DNA of 64,000 nucleotides from contig DAINRQ010000014.1 of NCBI GenBank assembly GCA_036741775.1, forward strand, positions 1 through 64,000. The letters run 5' to 3'. The first letter of the stretch is position 1. Every line of letters starts with the position of its first letter. The translations under genes were made by a program, and so were the position numbers. This stretch comes from JAJKIV01 sp036741775 (lineage in GTDB: Bacteria; Gemmatimonadota; Gemmatimonadetes; Gemmatimonadales; Gemmatimonadaceae). A model generated the notes under the pieces. The model had not been told where the DNA came from, made no database searches, and saw only the letters and a list, made by a program, of their open reading frames with translations. Shown piece after piece: positions 1 through 8,450 of this stretch.

Positions 1-2
1 AC

Positions 3-479
3 ATCCGCCGACAGACGGACGTCGATGCGCGCGCGCCGTTCGATCCGTATCACTATCGGATCATCTACCAGACGTTCTACGGGATGCACGACGTGCTTGC
101 GCCGCTGCGACTCGACCTGCGCACCGCCGTGCTTCCCTTCCAGTACGATCGATTGGCGACCGCCGATCGCGTACTGGTCGAGGCATGTCCGGCGTCCACG
201 CTCAAGCGGCTCGGGCTTCCACACCAGAATTACAAGCAGCCGGCCGGTGGCCCACTCACGTGCCGTCGCCGCCGCACGCGTCGCGTGATTGTGGATGGCA
301 TCGCGTCCCTTGTTCGGCTCGAGGATCGTGATCGCCGTGTGATGATGCGCGATCCGGGCGGCGACGCGATCGATGCGGTGCTCGCCGCCCTTGGAGCCGC
401 TCAGGCGTTCGCGACCGTGGACCATTCGGCGATCGCTCGGCACGCGCGCTACCCGCGCGAGGGACACCTCTACTATTGA
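3..479 (+). CDS. DUF429-type protein, 5' truncated by window edge
   Basis: The reading frame is open from base 3 to the TGA at 477-479, so only the C-terminal 158 residues are visible. The stretch PFDPYHYRIIYQTFYGM, followed by a segment like LVEACPASTLKRLGLPHQ and then a GGDAIDAVLAALGAA segment near the end, resembles the DUF429 family, a group of predicted nuclease-fold proteins without a well-established role. The true start lies upstream of the window. The gene converges on the DUF5916 gene to its right across a 425-bp repeat-rich gap. The family call rests on remembered motif patterns and is moderately secure. Confidence 0.6.
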   Translation: MRRQTDVDARAPFDPYHYRIIYQTFYGMHDVLAPLRLDLRTAVLPFQYDRLATADRVLVEACPASTLKRLGLPHQNYKQPAGGPLTCRRRRTRRVIVDGIASLVRLEDRDRRVMMRDPGGDAIDAVLAALGAAQAFATVDHSAIARHARYPREGHLYY

Positions 480-635
480 AAGTCGGTCGCGATACTGATG
501 GTTCGATGCACGTGGGATCATGGCAGGACGATTCGCGGCCCGCGGCGACCCGCTCGGTGCGGCTGGCCTCCGTGAAGGGGAATACGGATTCAGCGGATCG
601 AACGGATGAACACGGATCACTCCGCAGCCGGGACG

Positions 636-717
636 CGCCCTCGCCCGACGAGCCGGAAGGGATGAGGGGAACTGCTCCCGGGGGATGGTGGCGTCCCGGG
701 CGGCCGTCCCCCCTTGT
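636..717 (-). repeat. Dispersed palindromic intergenic repeat, copy A
   Basis: Read on the minus strand, this segment aligns with about 52883-52960 over roughly 75 bp. The shared core ACGGCCGCCCGGGACGCCAC (688-707, minus strand) recurs exactly at 56280-56299 and with one mismatch at 52892-52911. The flanks (CTCGCCCGA on one side, GGGGAAC on the other) are also shared with the copy at 52.9 kb. All three sites are intergenic. Confidence 0.7.
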
Positions 718-861
718 CTCTCAGGTCGTTGCAAGACCAACTCCCCGTCGCGAGGAGCGATCCGTACGATCCGCCCATCCGCCCGATCCGCATCGCATCG
801 CCCGGATGGTAGCCGTTCACCGGACCCCTACGCGCGACCGTGGGGCCCGCCCGTGTGCGTT

Positions 862-903
862 GCTGATAGCTGATAGCTGATAGCTGATGGCTGATAGCTG
901 ATA
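862..903. repeat. Six-copy 7-bp tandem repeat GCTGATA
   Basis: Six head-to-tail heptamers GCTGATA run from 862 to 903. Only the fourth differs (GCTGATG). The array stops one base before the stop codon of the minus-strand gene at 905. Because it lies beyond both converging stop codons, copy-number change here would not alter a protein. Confidence 0.85.
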
Positions 904-904
904 A

Positions 905-3142
905 CTACGGCGAAAACGCATAGGCCAGCTTCACGAGGATCGCTCGCTCCTGTGACAATGGTAACGCGGGAACGAGACGATCCCGCTCCGTGTTGAGATG
1001 GTCGTTGTAGACCACGAACAGGTCACGCCCCTCGTTGAGATGGAGCCGGATGCGCACGTTGCTCACGACTGCGTCCGTCGCGCGGTTGTACTGCACGAAC
1101 CCGCTCGCCGAGAGCTTGGTGTTGAGCGCGACCTGCGCGCGGACGCGCGCGATGTCGGCCGCGAGCGACTGCGAGCGCGATGCGAACCGCACGCGGTTGA
1201 CCTGATACTCGCCGCCCAACTCGAGGTTGGGCGAGACGGTCGCCGTCGGCGAGAGCGACGCCGAGAGCTGGCGGCCGTCGTACAGCTCGCCGTACCCCAC
1301 CGTCATGCCGGTGCGGAAGCGCGCGCCCGCGCGCGGAGTCACGGTGAGGGACGTGGTACGGAATGTGTGGCGTCCGGCCGGCACACTCACGTTAGGTGCG
1401 AGCTGCAAGGTCCGCCCGAGGACTTCGGACGAGAGACCGTGGAACAGGAATCCGCTGACCCCCGACTTGAAGGCGAAGTTCAGGTACGACGAGAGCTGGA
1501 CGGATTCCGCCACGCCGTCAGCGTTTCGAATGAACGTCGTTGCGAGCAGGCTCGGTTGGATGTTGTGGAAGATCGTGCGCGTGCCCGGGTACCAGCCATA
1601 CCGCAGGTTCCCCTCGAACTGCCTGAAGTCGCGACGGGTGAAAAACCCGAGCTCGGGTTGGTGATCGGAACCCGACCACTTCGCGCCGAGTCGGTAGACG
1701 AGTCCCTGCGCAGCGCGACGCTCCACCAGGGCGCGCGCCATCCCCGACGCGAGGCTCCCACCCAGACTGTCGTCGATCGACTGCGCCCACTGGAGCGTGA
1801 TGTAGTCGTTCGACCGGACGCGGAGTAACGCGTCCGTACCATACACGTAGTTGTACCGGCCACGGTCGGACACGCGGCTCGTGACGATGCCGCCGACGGT
1901 ACTCGCCGCGTTCCACACCTGACGTCTGGCGCGGAGCACCCCGAAGTTCTCCGCCGGGCCGAGCCCCGAACCTTCGGTCTGCATGTCGAGCGCGGCGAGG
2001 TCCCAGCGCCCCACGCGGCCGACCACGCGCGCCCCGCCAAGGATCCGGATGGGCAAGCCCTGGGGCGTCAGCCCGATCTGGCGACTGTGAAAGAGCCGGC
2101 TCGCGTCGCCGAACCCACCGGTCGCGAAATCGAAGACACCGGCGCGCTCGAGGAAGAACTGTCGCTTTTCGGGAAAGAAGAGCCCGAACCGCGTGAGGTT
2201 CACCTGCTGGTCGTCGACTTCGGCCTGGGCGAAGTCCGTGTTCAGCGTGACGTCCAGGGTCAGGTTGCTCGTTAGGCCCAGCTTGAGGTCCGCGCCGGCC
2301 TCACGGGTGTCGTTCCGGCGGTACAGGTAGCCGGTGCCGCCGGGGTCGAGCGCGGCGGACCGCGTTCCGCCGCTCAGCACGTACGGCGTGAACACGAGCA
2401 TGCGGTGGCTCGACACTCCGTCGAGCACGACCTTCTGCGCGAGCGATACGCGGGTGGACGGGCTCGCAAATCGCGGCGATACCGCTGGGTAGGTCACGGT
2501 TTCGTTCGTCGCGGATGAGCTGCGCAGGGCGAGGATGCCCATCGTCACCGTGCCGGCGGTCGTCTGAAAACGCAGGCTCGAGAGCGGGATCCGCATCTCC
2601 GCGAACCACGCGGAGTCGGTGCGCGTGGTGGCAACGTCCCAGATAGTGTTCCAGTCGTAATTGAGCGACTGGCCGTCGCCGGCGAGCGAGAAGTCGACGC
2701 GAACGCCGGTGGGCGTCGTCGCGAACCCCACGCCGTTCTCGTTGTCATTGAACGTGTCGAGGATGATGCGGAAGACATCGTCGCTGCCGAGTCGGTCGCG
2801 CTGGAGCGAGTTGCCGCGGATGTCGTCGCCGGCGGCGACGTACATGCGTGCCGACGCGTAGAAGTGCGTGGCGTCGTAGGCGAAGCGGAATTCTGTGCGC
2901 TGGCTCGGCGTCCCTTCGAACGTCGGGAGAAGCATCACCGGTGTGATTGCCGGGATCGCCGCCCATGCTGACTCATCGCTCCGGCCGTCGAGGGTGATCG
3001 AACCGGTGAGACGGAGCAGCGGCGTGCCGACGTCCGCTGCCGCCGACGGAACGGTGCGGTGCGAGGCTCGCTGGGCGGGTGCTTCGCCGGGTATCATGAC
3101 TGTGGCAGCGATGATGACGAGCGCCGCGGTAGCGGAGCGCAT
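905..3142 (-). CDS. DUF5916 outer-membrane protein with CBM9-like domain
   Basis: The predicted 745-residue protein begins with a signal peptide (MRSATAALVIIAATVMIPG, cleavage near APAQ), which decides the start at 3142 against a longer open frame. Residues about 45-235 show a carbohydrate-binding family 9-like pattern, LDGRSDESAW followed by a DDVFRIILDTFNDNENG motif. The rest is rich in alternating polar/hydrophobic strands typical of the DUF5916 beta-barrel. Proteins of this architecture are expected in the outer membrane; the substrate is unknown, and the CBM9 resemblance does not prove sugar binding. A second family member lies at 42457-44706. The gene is divergent from the amidase, with a 298-bp shared upstream region. 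Confidence 0.85.
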   Translation of the reverse strand: MRSATAALVIIAATVMIPGEAPAQRASHRTVPSAAADVGTPLLRLTGSITLDGRSDESAWAAIPAITPVMLLPTFEGTPSQRTEFRFAYDATHFYASARMYVAAGDDIRGNSLQRDRLGSDDVFRIILDTFNDNENGVGFATTPTGVRVDFSLAGDGQSLNYDWNTIWDVATTRTDSAWFAEMRIPLSSLRFQTTAGTVTMGILALRSSSATNETVTYPAVSPRFASPSTRVSLAQKVVLDGVSSHRMLVFTPYVLSGGTRSAALDPGGTGYLYRRNDTREAGADLKLGLTSNLTLDVTLNTDFAQAEVDDQQVNLTRFGLFFPEKRQFFLERAGVFDFATGGFGDASRLFHSRQIGLTPQGLPIRILGGARVVGRVGRWDLAALDMQTEGSGLGPAENFGVLRARRQVWNAASTVGGIVTSRVSDRGRYNYVYGTDALLRVRSNDYITLQWAQSIDDSLGGSLASGMARALVERRAAQGLVYRLGAKWSGSDHQPELGFFTRRDFRQFEGNLRYGWYPGTRTIFHNIQPSLLATTFIRNADGVAESVQLSSYLNFAFKSGVSGFLFHGLSSEVLGRTLQLAPNVSVPAGRHTFRTTSLTVTPRAGARFRTGMTVGYGELYDGRQLSASLSPTATVSPNLELGGEYQVNRVRFASRSQSLAADIARVRAQVALNTKLSASGFVQYNRATDAVVSNVRIRLHLNEGRDLFVVYNDHLNTERDRLVPALPLSQERAILVKLAYAFSP

Positions 3143-3440
3143 TGAATGCGTGGTTGGGTTGTGGTGAACGCGGATGGTGGACACGCGGAGCCACCCTAGC
3201 GCGCAGCGCGCCGACTGGTCTACGGGGCTGGGACCAGTTTCGCCTCCCGAGGGATGAGTTCCTGTATAACGTCGCCTGATGTCAGCATTTCGTGTGGAAG
3301 GCACGAGCTTCCGAACGCGGATGCCGGCTTCCCGCCGGGACCTTGACCGCCGGTGGGACGCAGCGGAGAATGACTGCTCTGAGCACGCAACCAGTCGCAT
3401 TCACCGCGGACGAACGCCCGCTGAATTCGTTAGGCATGCC

Positions 3441-5174
3441 ATGACTCGGTCACCCTTCCTCCGCTTCGCGGCCGCCGGAGTCACCGTCGTCGCCCTCGCG
3501 CCGTCCAGTGACCTGCGCGCGCAGACACCTCGTCGCGCCACAGCCGCCCCGTTTTCCGTCGTCGAAGCGAGCATCGACGACATGCGGAAGGCACTCGAAC
3601 AGCGACGGACGACCTCGCGCGAGATCGTGCGGCAATACCTCATGCGGATCGCGCTCTACGAGAACCGGCTGAACGCGGTCGTCACGGTCAATCCGAACGC
3701 GCTCGCGATCGCCGATTCGCTCGACCGTGAGCGCGCGCGGGGTCGCATCCGTGGGCCGCTGCACGGGATTCCCATTGCGCTCAAGGACAACATTCACGCG
3801 GACGGGATGCCAACGACGGGTGGCGCGCTCGCGTTCGCGGAGCTGGTTCCGCCGTACGAGGCGACGCTCACGACGAACCTCAGGGCCGCGGGCGCGATCA
3901 TCCTGGCGAAGACACAGCTCACCGAGCTCGCGAACTGGGTGGCGAGCGGGATGCCCGGGAACTACAACGCGCTCACGGGCTACGGGATGAACCCGTGGGA
4001 CCCGCGGCGCGACCCGCGCGAGAACACCTTTGACGGGCGCCCGGTGCTCGGTACGGGCGGGTCGAGCTCCGGGGTCGGGACGAACGTGAGCTTCTGGGCC
4101 GGGAACGTCGGGACGGAGACGTCGGGGTCCATTCTGTGGCCGTCGCAGGCGAATTTCCTGGTGGGGATCAAGCCCACCGTGGGGCGGGTGAGCCGGTACG
4201 GCGTCATTCCCATCACGGCCGATCAGGACACACCCGGCCCCATGACGCGGACCGTCGCGGACGCGGCGATCCTGCTCGGCGCCATGGAGGGCACGCGGCC
4301 CGACCCGAACGATTCGGCGACCACGCGCTGCCCGCCACCGGCGGGGCGCGACTACACGAGATTCCTGAACCCGAAGGGACTCCAGGGCGCGCGCATCGGC
4401 ATCCCGCGCGCGTTCTTCTACGATCGGACGAGCGCCGGGGGGCGGAATCCGCGGGGTGGGTTGAACGATGCGCAGCGCAAAGTGATGGATGAAGCGGTCG
4501 CCGCCCTCAAGCAGCAGGGAGCGGTGATCGTGGATCCTGCGGACATTCCGAGCGTCGTGGACACGAACCCTGCAGAGAATTTCCTCAACTGGGGCGTGTG
4601 CAGTGGCCTCGACCAGGGGAAGGGACGCGATGCCAACTGCTCGATCGCGTTCAAGTACGGGATGAAGCGCGACTTCAACACCTGGCTCGAGTCGTTAGGT
4701 GCGAAGGCGCCGGTGAAGACGTTGACGGAGCTCCGGCAGTGGAACGTCGCGCACCAGCGCGCGGGGGCGATCAAGTACGGCCAGGCGAACCTGGATGTGT
4801 CGGACGAGATGAGCGTGCAGGCGGATCGCGCGCGCTACGAGGCGGACCGCCGAAAGGACATCCGTCTCTCGGCGACGAACGGGATCGACGCGGTGCTGCA
4901 GCAGCACAAGCTCGATGCCCTGCTCTTCCCCGGCGTCGGGAGCGCGAACATCGGGGCACGGGCGGGCTACCCGACGGTGACGCTGCCGTTCGCGTTCCTC
5001 CCGGTGGTCCAGGGTCAGGGAGCGAACGCATTTCCGGCGGGGTTCGACCCGAAACCGGCGCCCTACAACGTGAGCTTCGCGGGCACGGCATGCAGCGAGG
5101 GGCGGCTGATCGAGCTCGCGTACGCGTTCGAGCAGGCGACGAAGAAGCGGGTGCGTCCGCCGTTGTTTCCGTAG
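3441..5174 (+). CDS. Secreted amidase-signature (AS) family hydrolase
   Basis: This 577-residue enzyme carries the amidase-signature catalytic set: Lys115 in ALKDNI, the cis-Ser region GTGGSSSG near 205-211, and the likely nucleophile Ser230 in TETSGSI. Family members hydrolyse C-N amide bonds; the substrate cannot be read from sequence. An N-terminal hydrophobic stretch ending near DLRAQ suggests export. The ATG at 3441 is chosen because it begins this signal peptide; the open frame extends further upstream without support. The word CGTTAGGC (3428-3435) sits just before the start and its AGG is the only Shine-Dalgarno-like sequence. No operon partner is obvious. Confidence 0.88.
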   Translation: MTRSPFLRFAAAGVTVVALAPSSDLRAQTPRRATAAPFSVVEASIDDMRKALEQRRTTSREIVRQYLMRIALYENRLNAVVTVNPNALAIADSLDRERARGRIRGPLHGIPIALKDNIHADGMPTTGGALAFAELVPPYEATLTTNLRAAGAIILAKTQLTELANWVASGMPGNYNALTGYGMNPWDPRRDPRENTFDGRPVLGTGGSSSGVGTNVSFWAGNVGTETSGSILWPSQANFLVGIKPTVGRVSRYGVIPITADQDTPGPMTRTVADAAILLGAMEGTRPDPNDSATTRCPPPAGRDYTRFLNPKGLQGARIGIPRAFFYDRTSAGGRNPRGGLNDAQRKVMDEAVAALKQQGAVIVDPADIPSVVDTNPAENFLNWGVCSGLDQGKGRDANCSIAFKYGMKRDFNTWLESLGAKAPVKTLTELRQWNVAHQRAGAIKYGQANLDVSDEMSVQADRARYEADRRKDIRLSATNGIDAVLQQHKLDALLFPGVGSANIGARAGYPTVTLPFAFLPVVQGQGANAFPAGFDPKPAPYNVSFAGTACSEGRLIELAYAFEQATKKRVRPPLFP

Positions 5175-5221
5175 GGTGCCGCTGTAATTGCGACGTGAGG
5201 CTGCCACTGACGGGTAATGAC

Positions 5222-5545
5222 ATGTCTACCTTGCTGGGCCTTGGCATCTTCGTGGGCGGTCCGGGGCTCGGGGCGCGTTGCGCCATCGCGCTCGGGTACA
5301 CACGGCTCTGGCAGATCGTGATCGGCGCTCTGGGTGGCGCCGCCGTCGCTGACCTGGTAGTCCGCGCCTGGTCCAACCACGCCGCAACCCAAGCGCTGCG
5401 CAGCGGCCGCGACGTCGTCGTGGCAGGGGCCAACGGGCTCGGCTGGCGCAACCACGTGCTGACCTTTACGATCGTAGCGTGTTTCGCTGCCCTGGTCGGC
5501 GGCGCCGTCGCGCTTCTCCGGCGCTCCCTGGTTGCCGGTCAGTAA
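5222..5545 (+). CDS. Small predicted membrane protein
   Basis: This 107-residue protein has about three hydrophobic segments: an N-terminal LLGLGIFVGGPGLG stretch, a middle WQIVIGALGGAAVADLVV stretch and a C-terminal LTFTIVACFAALVGGAVALL stretch. I do not recognise the family. The ATG at 5222 is chosen because it starts the first hydrophobic segment; the same frame is open upstream inside the amidase gene. It follows the amidase by 47 bp on the same strand and could be co-transcribed with it. A GCCTAACG word lies 13 bp after its stop codon. Confidence 0.6.
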   Translation: MSTLLGLGIFVGGPGLGARCAIALGYTRLWQIVIGALGGAAVADLVVRAWSNHAATQALRSGRDVVVAGANGLGWRNHVLTFTIVACFAALVGGAVALLRRSLVAGQ

Positions 5546-5610
5546 ACGTGACTGGCAGCCTAACGTACCGTCGGGGCTGGCGAGCGATCTGTGGACGCGG
5601 CTACGCCGCG

Positions 5611-6894
5611 ATGGCGATACTTCGCCTGCTGGTCGGCGCCCTATCGCTCATTTCCGCCGCAGCCGGTGCGCAGCGCGTCGCACCTGCCACGGGCAGCCCG
5701 GGTGCACACTCGGCCACCGACACCCTCGAGGAAAAGGCGGCCGCGCACGTCGCCGCTGCCGTGTGCAGCAAGCGCGTCGTCCTCCTCGGCGAGTTGCCGG
5801 AGCACGGCGAAGCGCGTGGCTTCGGCGTCAAGAAGCGCGTCGTGGAGCGCCTCGTGTCGAACTGCGGCTTCCGCGCGGTGCTGTTCGAGGCGGCGAGCTA
5901 CGACTTCTTCGGCTTCGAGCGCGCGATCGCTACGTCCGCGCGGGCCTCCGCCGACACCGACCCGGTCGACTCGCTCGAGCTTGCGCTCGCCCGCGCGATC
6001 GGCGGCCTGTGGTGGACGCGGGAGCTCGCCGAATGGCGGCGGTGGCTCGTGCGCGAGGCGGTGGCCGGCCGCGTGGCGGTGGGCGGACTCGACGATCAGC
6101 CGAGCGCGACGGCGGCCTACGCGCGCGCGACACTGCCCGGCGTCGTGGGCGCAGCCGCGCCACCCGCGCGCGCGGCCGAGTGCCGGGAGGCCGTCGCGCG
6201 CTACGTCAGTTGGGGCTATACCGCGACCTTGCCGTACGACAGCACAGAACGGACACGACTCGCTGACTGCGCCCGGCTAGCGGCCGATCGCGCAGCGGCC
6301 GCACGGACGTCTACCGCGCGCCCGGCCGAGCGACGGACGCCAGAGGAGGTCATACTCGATAACCTCGCTAGCCACTTCGCGCGCGAGCGTGGCGCTGCCG
6401 AGCGCGGGGCCGCCGCACCGCCCGACCGCGATCTTGTCATGGCCCGAAACCTCGCGTGGTGGTCCGCACGACTGCCTCGAGACGCGAAGATCGTCGTCTG
6501 GACGGCAACGACGCACGCGGCGCGCGCCCCCGGCGTGCAACCCGTGCTCCCTCTCGGAGTGCCGCCGCTAGGCGCGCGGCTGGCCGAGCGGTGGGGCGAC
6601 CGACTGGCCGTCATCGGCTTCACAGCGCTCCAGGGGCACTGGGCCCGCTCGGGGCAGCCGAGTCAGCCGCTCGCCCCGCTGCCACCCAACTCACTCGAGG
6701 CGCGGACGCTCGGCCCCGGGGCGGCCAGCGACGCACCGGGATGGGCGTACCTCGACCGGGCGGCGCTCCGCTCGCTTGGCCCGGTGCCGTCGCGCCTCTT
6801 CGGAAGGGTCACGACCACCGACTGGTCCACCGTGTTCGACGGCGTACTGGTGATCCGGGACGAGATCGCCCCGACGTTCGAGCCGCGGCGGTAA
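5611..6894 (+). CDS. Erythromycin-esterase-like secreted protein
   Basis: The 427-residue product starts with a signal peptide (MAILRLLVGALSLISAAAGA). It then shows the erythromycin-esterase pattern VVLLGELPEHGEARGF (Glu61, His65), a GFRAVLFEA segment (Glu93) and a VVWTATTHAA segment later on. Members include macrolide-hydrolysing Ere enzymes, but most relatives are uncharacterised, so resistance should not be assumed. The usual GExxHG spacing is one residue longer here (Glu-Leu-Pro-Glu-His), which may mean a different substrate or a ChaN-like relative. The start is set by the signal peptide. There is only a weak ribosome-binding site. Confidence 0.7.
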   Translation: MAILRLLVGALSLISAAAGAQRVAPATGSPGAHSATDTLEEKAAAHVAAAVCSKRVVLLGELPEHGEARGFGVKKRVVERLVSNCGFRAVLFEAASYDFFGFERAIATSARASADTDPVDSLELALARAIGGLWWTRELAEWRRWLVREAVAGRVAVGGLDDQPSATAAYARATLPGVVGAAAPPARAAECREAVARYVSWGYTATLPYDSTERTRLADCARLAADRAAAARTSTARPAERRTPEEVILDNLASHFARERGAAERGAAAPPDRDLVMARNLAWWSARLPRDAKIVVWTATTHAARAPGVQPVLPLGVPPLGARLAERWGDRLAVIGFTALQGHWARSGQPSQPLAPLPPNSLEARTLGPGAASDAPGWAYLDRAALRSLGPVPSRLFGRVTTTDWSTVFDGVLVIRDEIAPTFEPRR

Positions 6895-6926
6895 CGTCAT
6901 CGCTTTCGCACTCTGGTTCGGATCGC

Positions 6927-7541
6927 ATGAGCGAGTACACGATCGGTATCGAAGATCATTACGCGTGGGCGAATCTGGTGGCCGTCACCACCGTCGGCCC
7001 CGACGAGAGGCTCATCGATCGGCGTCGCGTCGAGCTGCTCGACCAGCCCCTTCCGGCTGCTCCCTATCATCGCGAGTCGCTCGGCCTCCCGCCTCGGGAA
7101 GCCGACGAGCTCGTTCGCCGTGTACGCGCGTCCGCGAGCCACCACGCCATGGCGGTCCTCTCGACACTGATTGCCGAACTCCGGCCTGCAACGTGTCGCG
7201 GCGTCGCCATCCGACTTCCTCCACTGGCACGCCTTCCAGAGACCGTCGCCGAAGTCCACGCGAACACTTCGATCACGAATCGCGCGGACGGCATGATCTA
7301 TCATCAGGCGCTTACGGAGGCGGCCGGCCGGCTCGGCCTGAGCGTGCGCTATTTCGAGAAGGCGACCGTTCTCGCACACGCGGCCGAAGCGCGCGGGATG
7401 TCGGCGCGGGATTTCGAGCGTCGCCTCCAGGAATTCAGGAGCGTCCTCGGACCACCCTGGCGCAAGGGGCACGTTGTCGCCTGCGCGGGCGCGATCTGGG
7501 CGCATGTCTCAGTGCCACAATTGCAACCTGAGCGACCGTGA
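6927..7541 (+). CDS. Conserved-looking hypothetical protein
   Basis: The 204-residue product starts with MSEYTIGIEDHYAWANLVAV and has no signal peptide, membrane segment or motif I can assign. The composition is that of a real soluble protein: it contains VTTVGPDERLIDRRRVEL, alpha-helical acidic/basic segments and a late GHVVACAGAIWAH strand. The ATG at 6927 follows the esterase-like gene by 32 bp, so the two may be co-transcribed. The open frame runs upstream within that gene, but ATG plus protein-like sequence begins here. I cannot assign a function. Confidence 0.6.
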   Translation: MSEYTIGIEDHYAWANLVAVTTVGPDERLIDRRRVELLDQPLPAAPYHRESLGLPPREADELVRRVRASASHHAMAVLSTLIAELRPATCRGVAIRLPPLARLPETVAEVHANTSITNRADGMIYHQALTEAAGRLGLSVRYFEKATVLAHAAEARGMSARDFERRLQEFRSVLGPPWRKGHVVACAGAIWAHVSVPQLQPERP

Positions 7542-7755
7542 GAACGTTGAGGTTCAGCGCGTGGTGCCGCCTAACGACCGTTACAGCGGACAAAGCTGTG
7601 CTCGGGCCTCGGTCATGCTCCAGCGCTCGTGCCTGGTCGAGCCCGTGCAGTCAGTCGTGAGCCTTCAAGGCGAAGACCAGCCGGCCCGGGAACCGCCGCC
7701 GTCTACATGGCTCCAACTCTCCCCAGCGTCTTCCCCGGGCTGAGCGTTATGTGGT

Positions 7756-8448
7756 ATGTCCATTCACCGCTTCACGCCCAGAATGCTTCGGACCCCACGC
7801 TCGCTTCCTGCCGCGCTCGCCACGACCGTCCTCGTCCTAGCCAGTGGCTGCGCGGGCGCTGGCGGACCGCAGGCTGCGGTCACCACCGCCCCCGCCCCGC
7901 CCGCGAAGATCGGAATCCCGGCGCTCAAACACACCGCCGCCGACGTTCGCTTCATGCGCGGGATGATCCATCACCACGCCCAAGCGGTACTCATGGCCAG
8001 GTGGGCCCCGACCCACGGCGCCGGGGCCGACCTGCAGCGACTCGCTGAGCGCATCGTCGTCGCCCAGCAGGACGAGATCGCCCTCATGCAGCAGTGGCTC
8101 AAGCAGAAAGGCGAGCCGGTCCCCGAGCCGACACCGGGGCCCATGCGCATGACCATGCCCGACGGCACCGAGCACGACATGCTCATGCCCGGCATGCTCA
8201 GCGAGGCCGAGCTGAAACAGCTCGACGCCGCGCGTGGCGTGGAGTTCGACCGCCTCTTCCTGACGTTCATGATTCGCCATCACGAAGGGGCACTCGACAT
8301 GGTGGACGAACTGTTCGGCGCGCAGGGGGCGGCCCAGGATGAGGACACGTTCCGCCTGGCCTCCGACGTCTTCGCCGACCAGACCACCGAGATCCGCGTG
8401 ATGAAAGAGATGCTCGCGGCGCGGCAATCACCGACCCCAAAGGAGTAG
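7756..8448 (+). CDS. DUF305 family lipoprotein
   Basis: This 230-residue protein has a lipoprotein signal ending at VLASGC (Cys32). It carries two His-rich helices characteristic of DUF305: FMRGMIHHHAQAVLMA near residue 66 and FMIRHHEGALDMVDEL near residue 176, joined by a Met-rich loop with PGPMRMTMPDG. DUF305 proteins resemble ferritin-like four-helix bundles and are often associated with metal handling; that role is inference here. The gene ends two bases before the start of the LVIVD-repeat gene, so the two almost certainly form an operon and probably act together in the envelope. Confidence 0.88.
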   Translation: MSIHRFTPRMLRTPRSLPAALATTVLVLASGCAGAGGPQAAVTTAPAPPAKIGIPALKHTAADVRFMRGMIHHHAQAVLMARWAPTHGAGADLQRLAERIVVAQQDEIALMQQWLKQKGEPVPEPTPGPMRMTMPDGTEHDMLMPGMLSEAELKQLDAARGVEFDRLFLTFMIRHHEGALDMVDELFGAQGAAQDEDTFRLASDVFADQTTEIRVMKEMLAARQSPTPKE

Positions 8449-8450
8449 CC

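Larger units (their letters stand above)
480..904. other. Convergent intergenic gap with repeats, no gene seen
   Basis: This gap of 425 bp lies between two converging genes. I see no credible gene in it: the open frames lack gene-like composition. It holds a copy of a dispersed palindromic repeat at about 636-717 and a perfect-to-near-perfect 7-bp tandem repeat at 862-903. The segment near 585-620 contains degenerate GGAT/GAAC words of the kind also seen next to the other repeat copy near 52.8 kb. Confidence 0.6.

Noticed and set aside
476..880. A 134-residue open frame on the plus strand after the DUF429 gene.
   Set aside because: It overlaps the dispersed repeat, has low-complexity Arg/Pro/Ser composition and no ribosome-binding site or motif.
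998..1828. Long open frames opposite the DUF5916 gene and opposite most other large genes.
   Set aside because: They are antisense shadows that arise from high G+C third positions; their products are Arg/Pro/Ala-rich without motifs.
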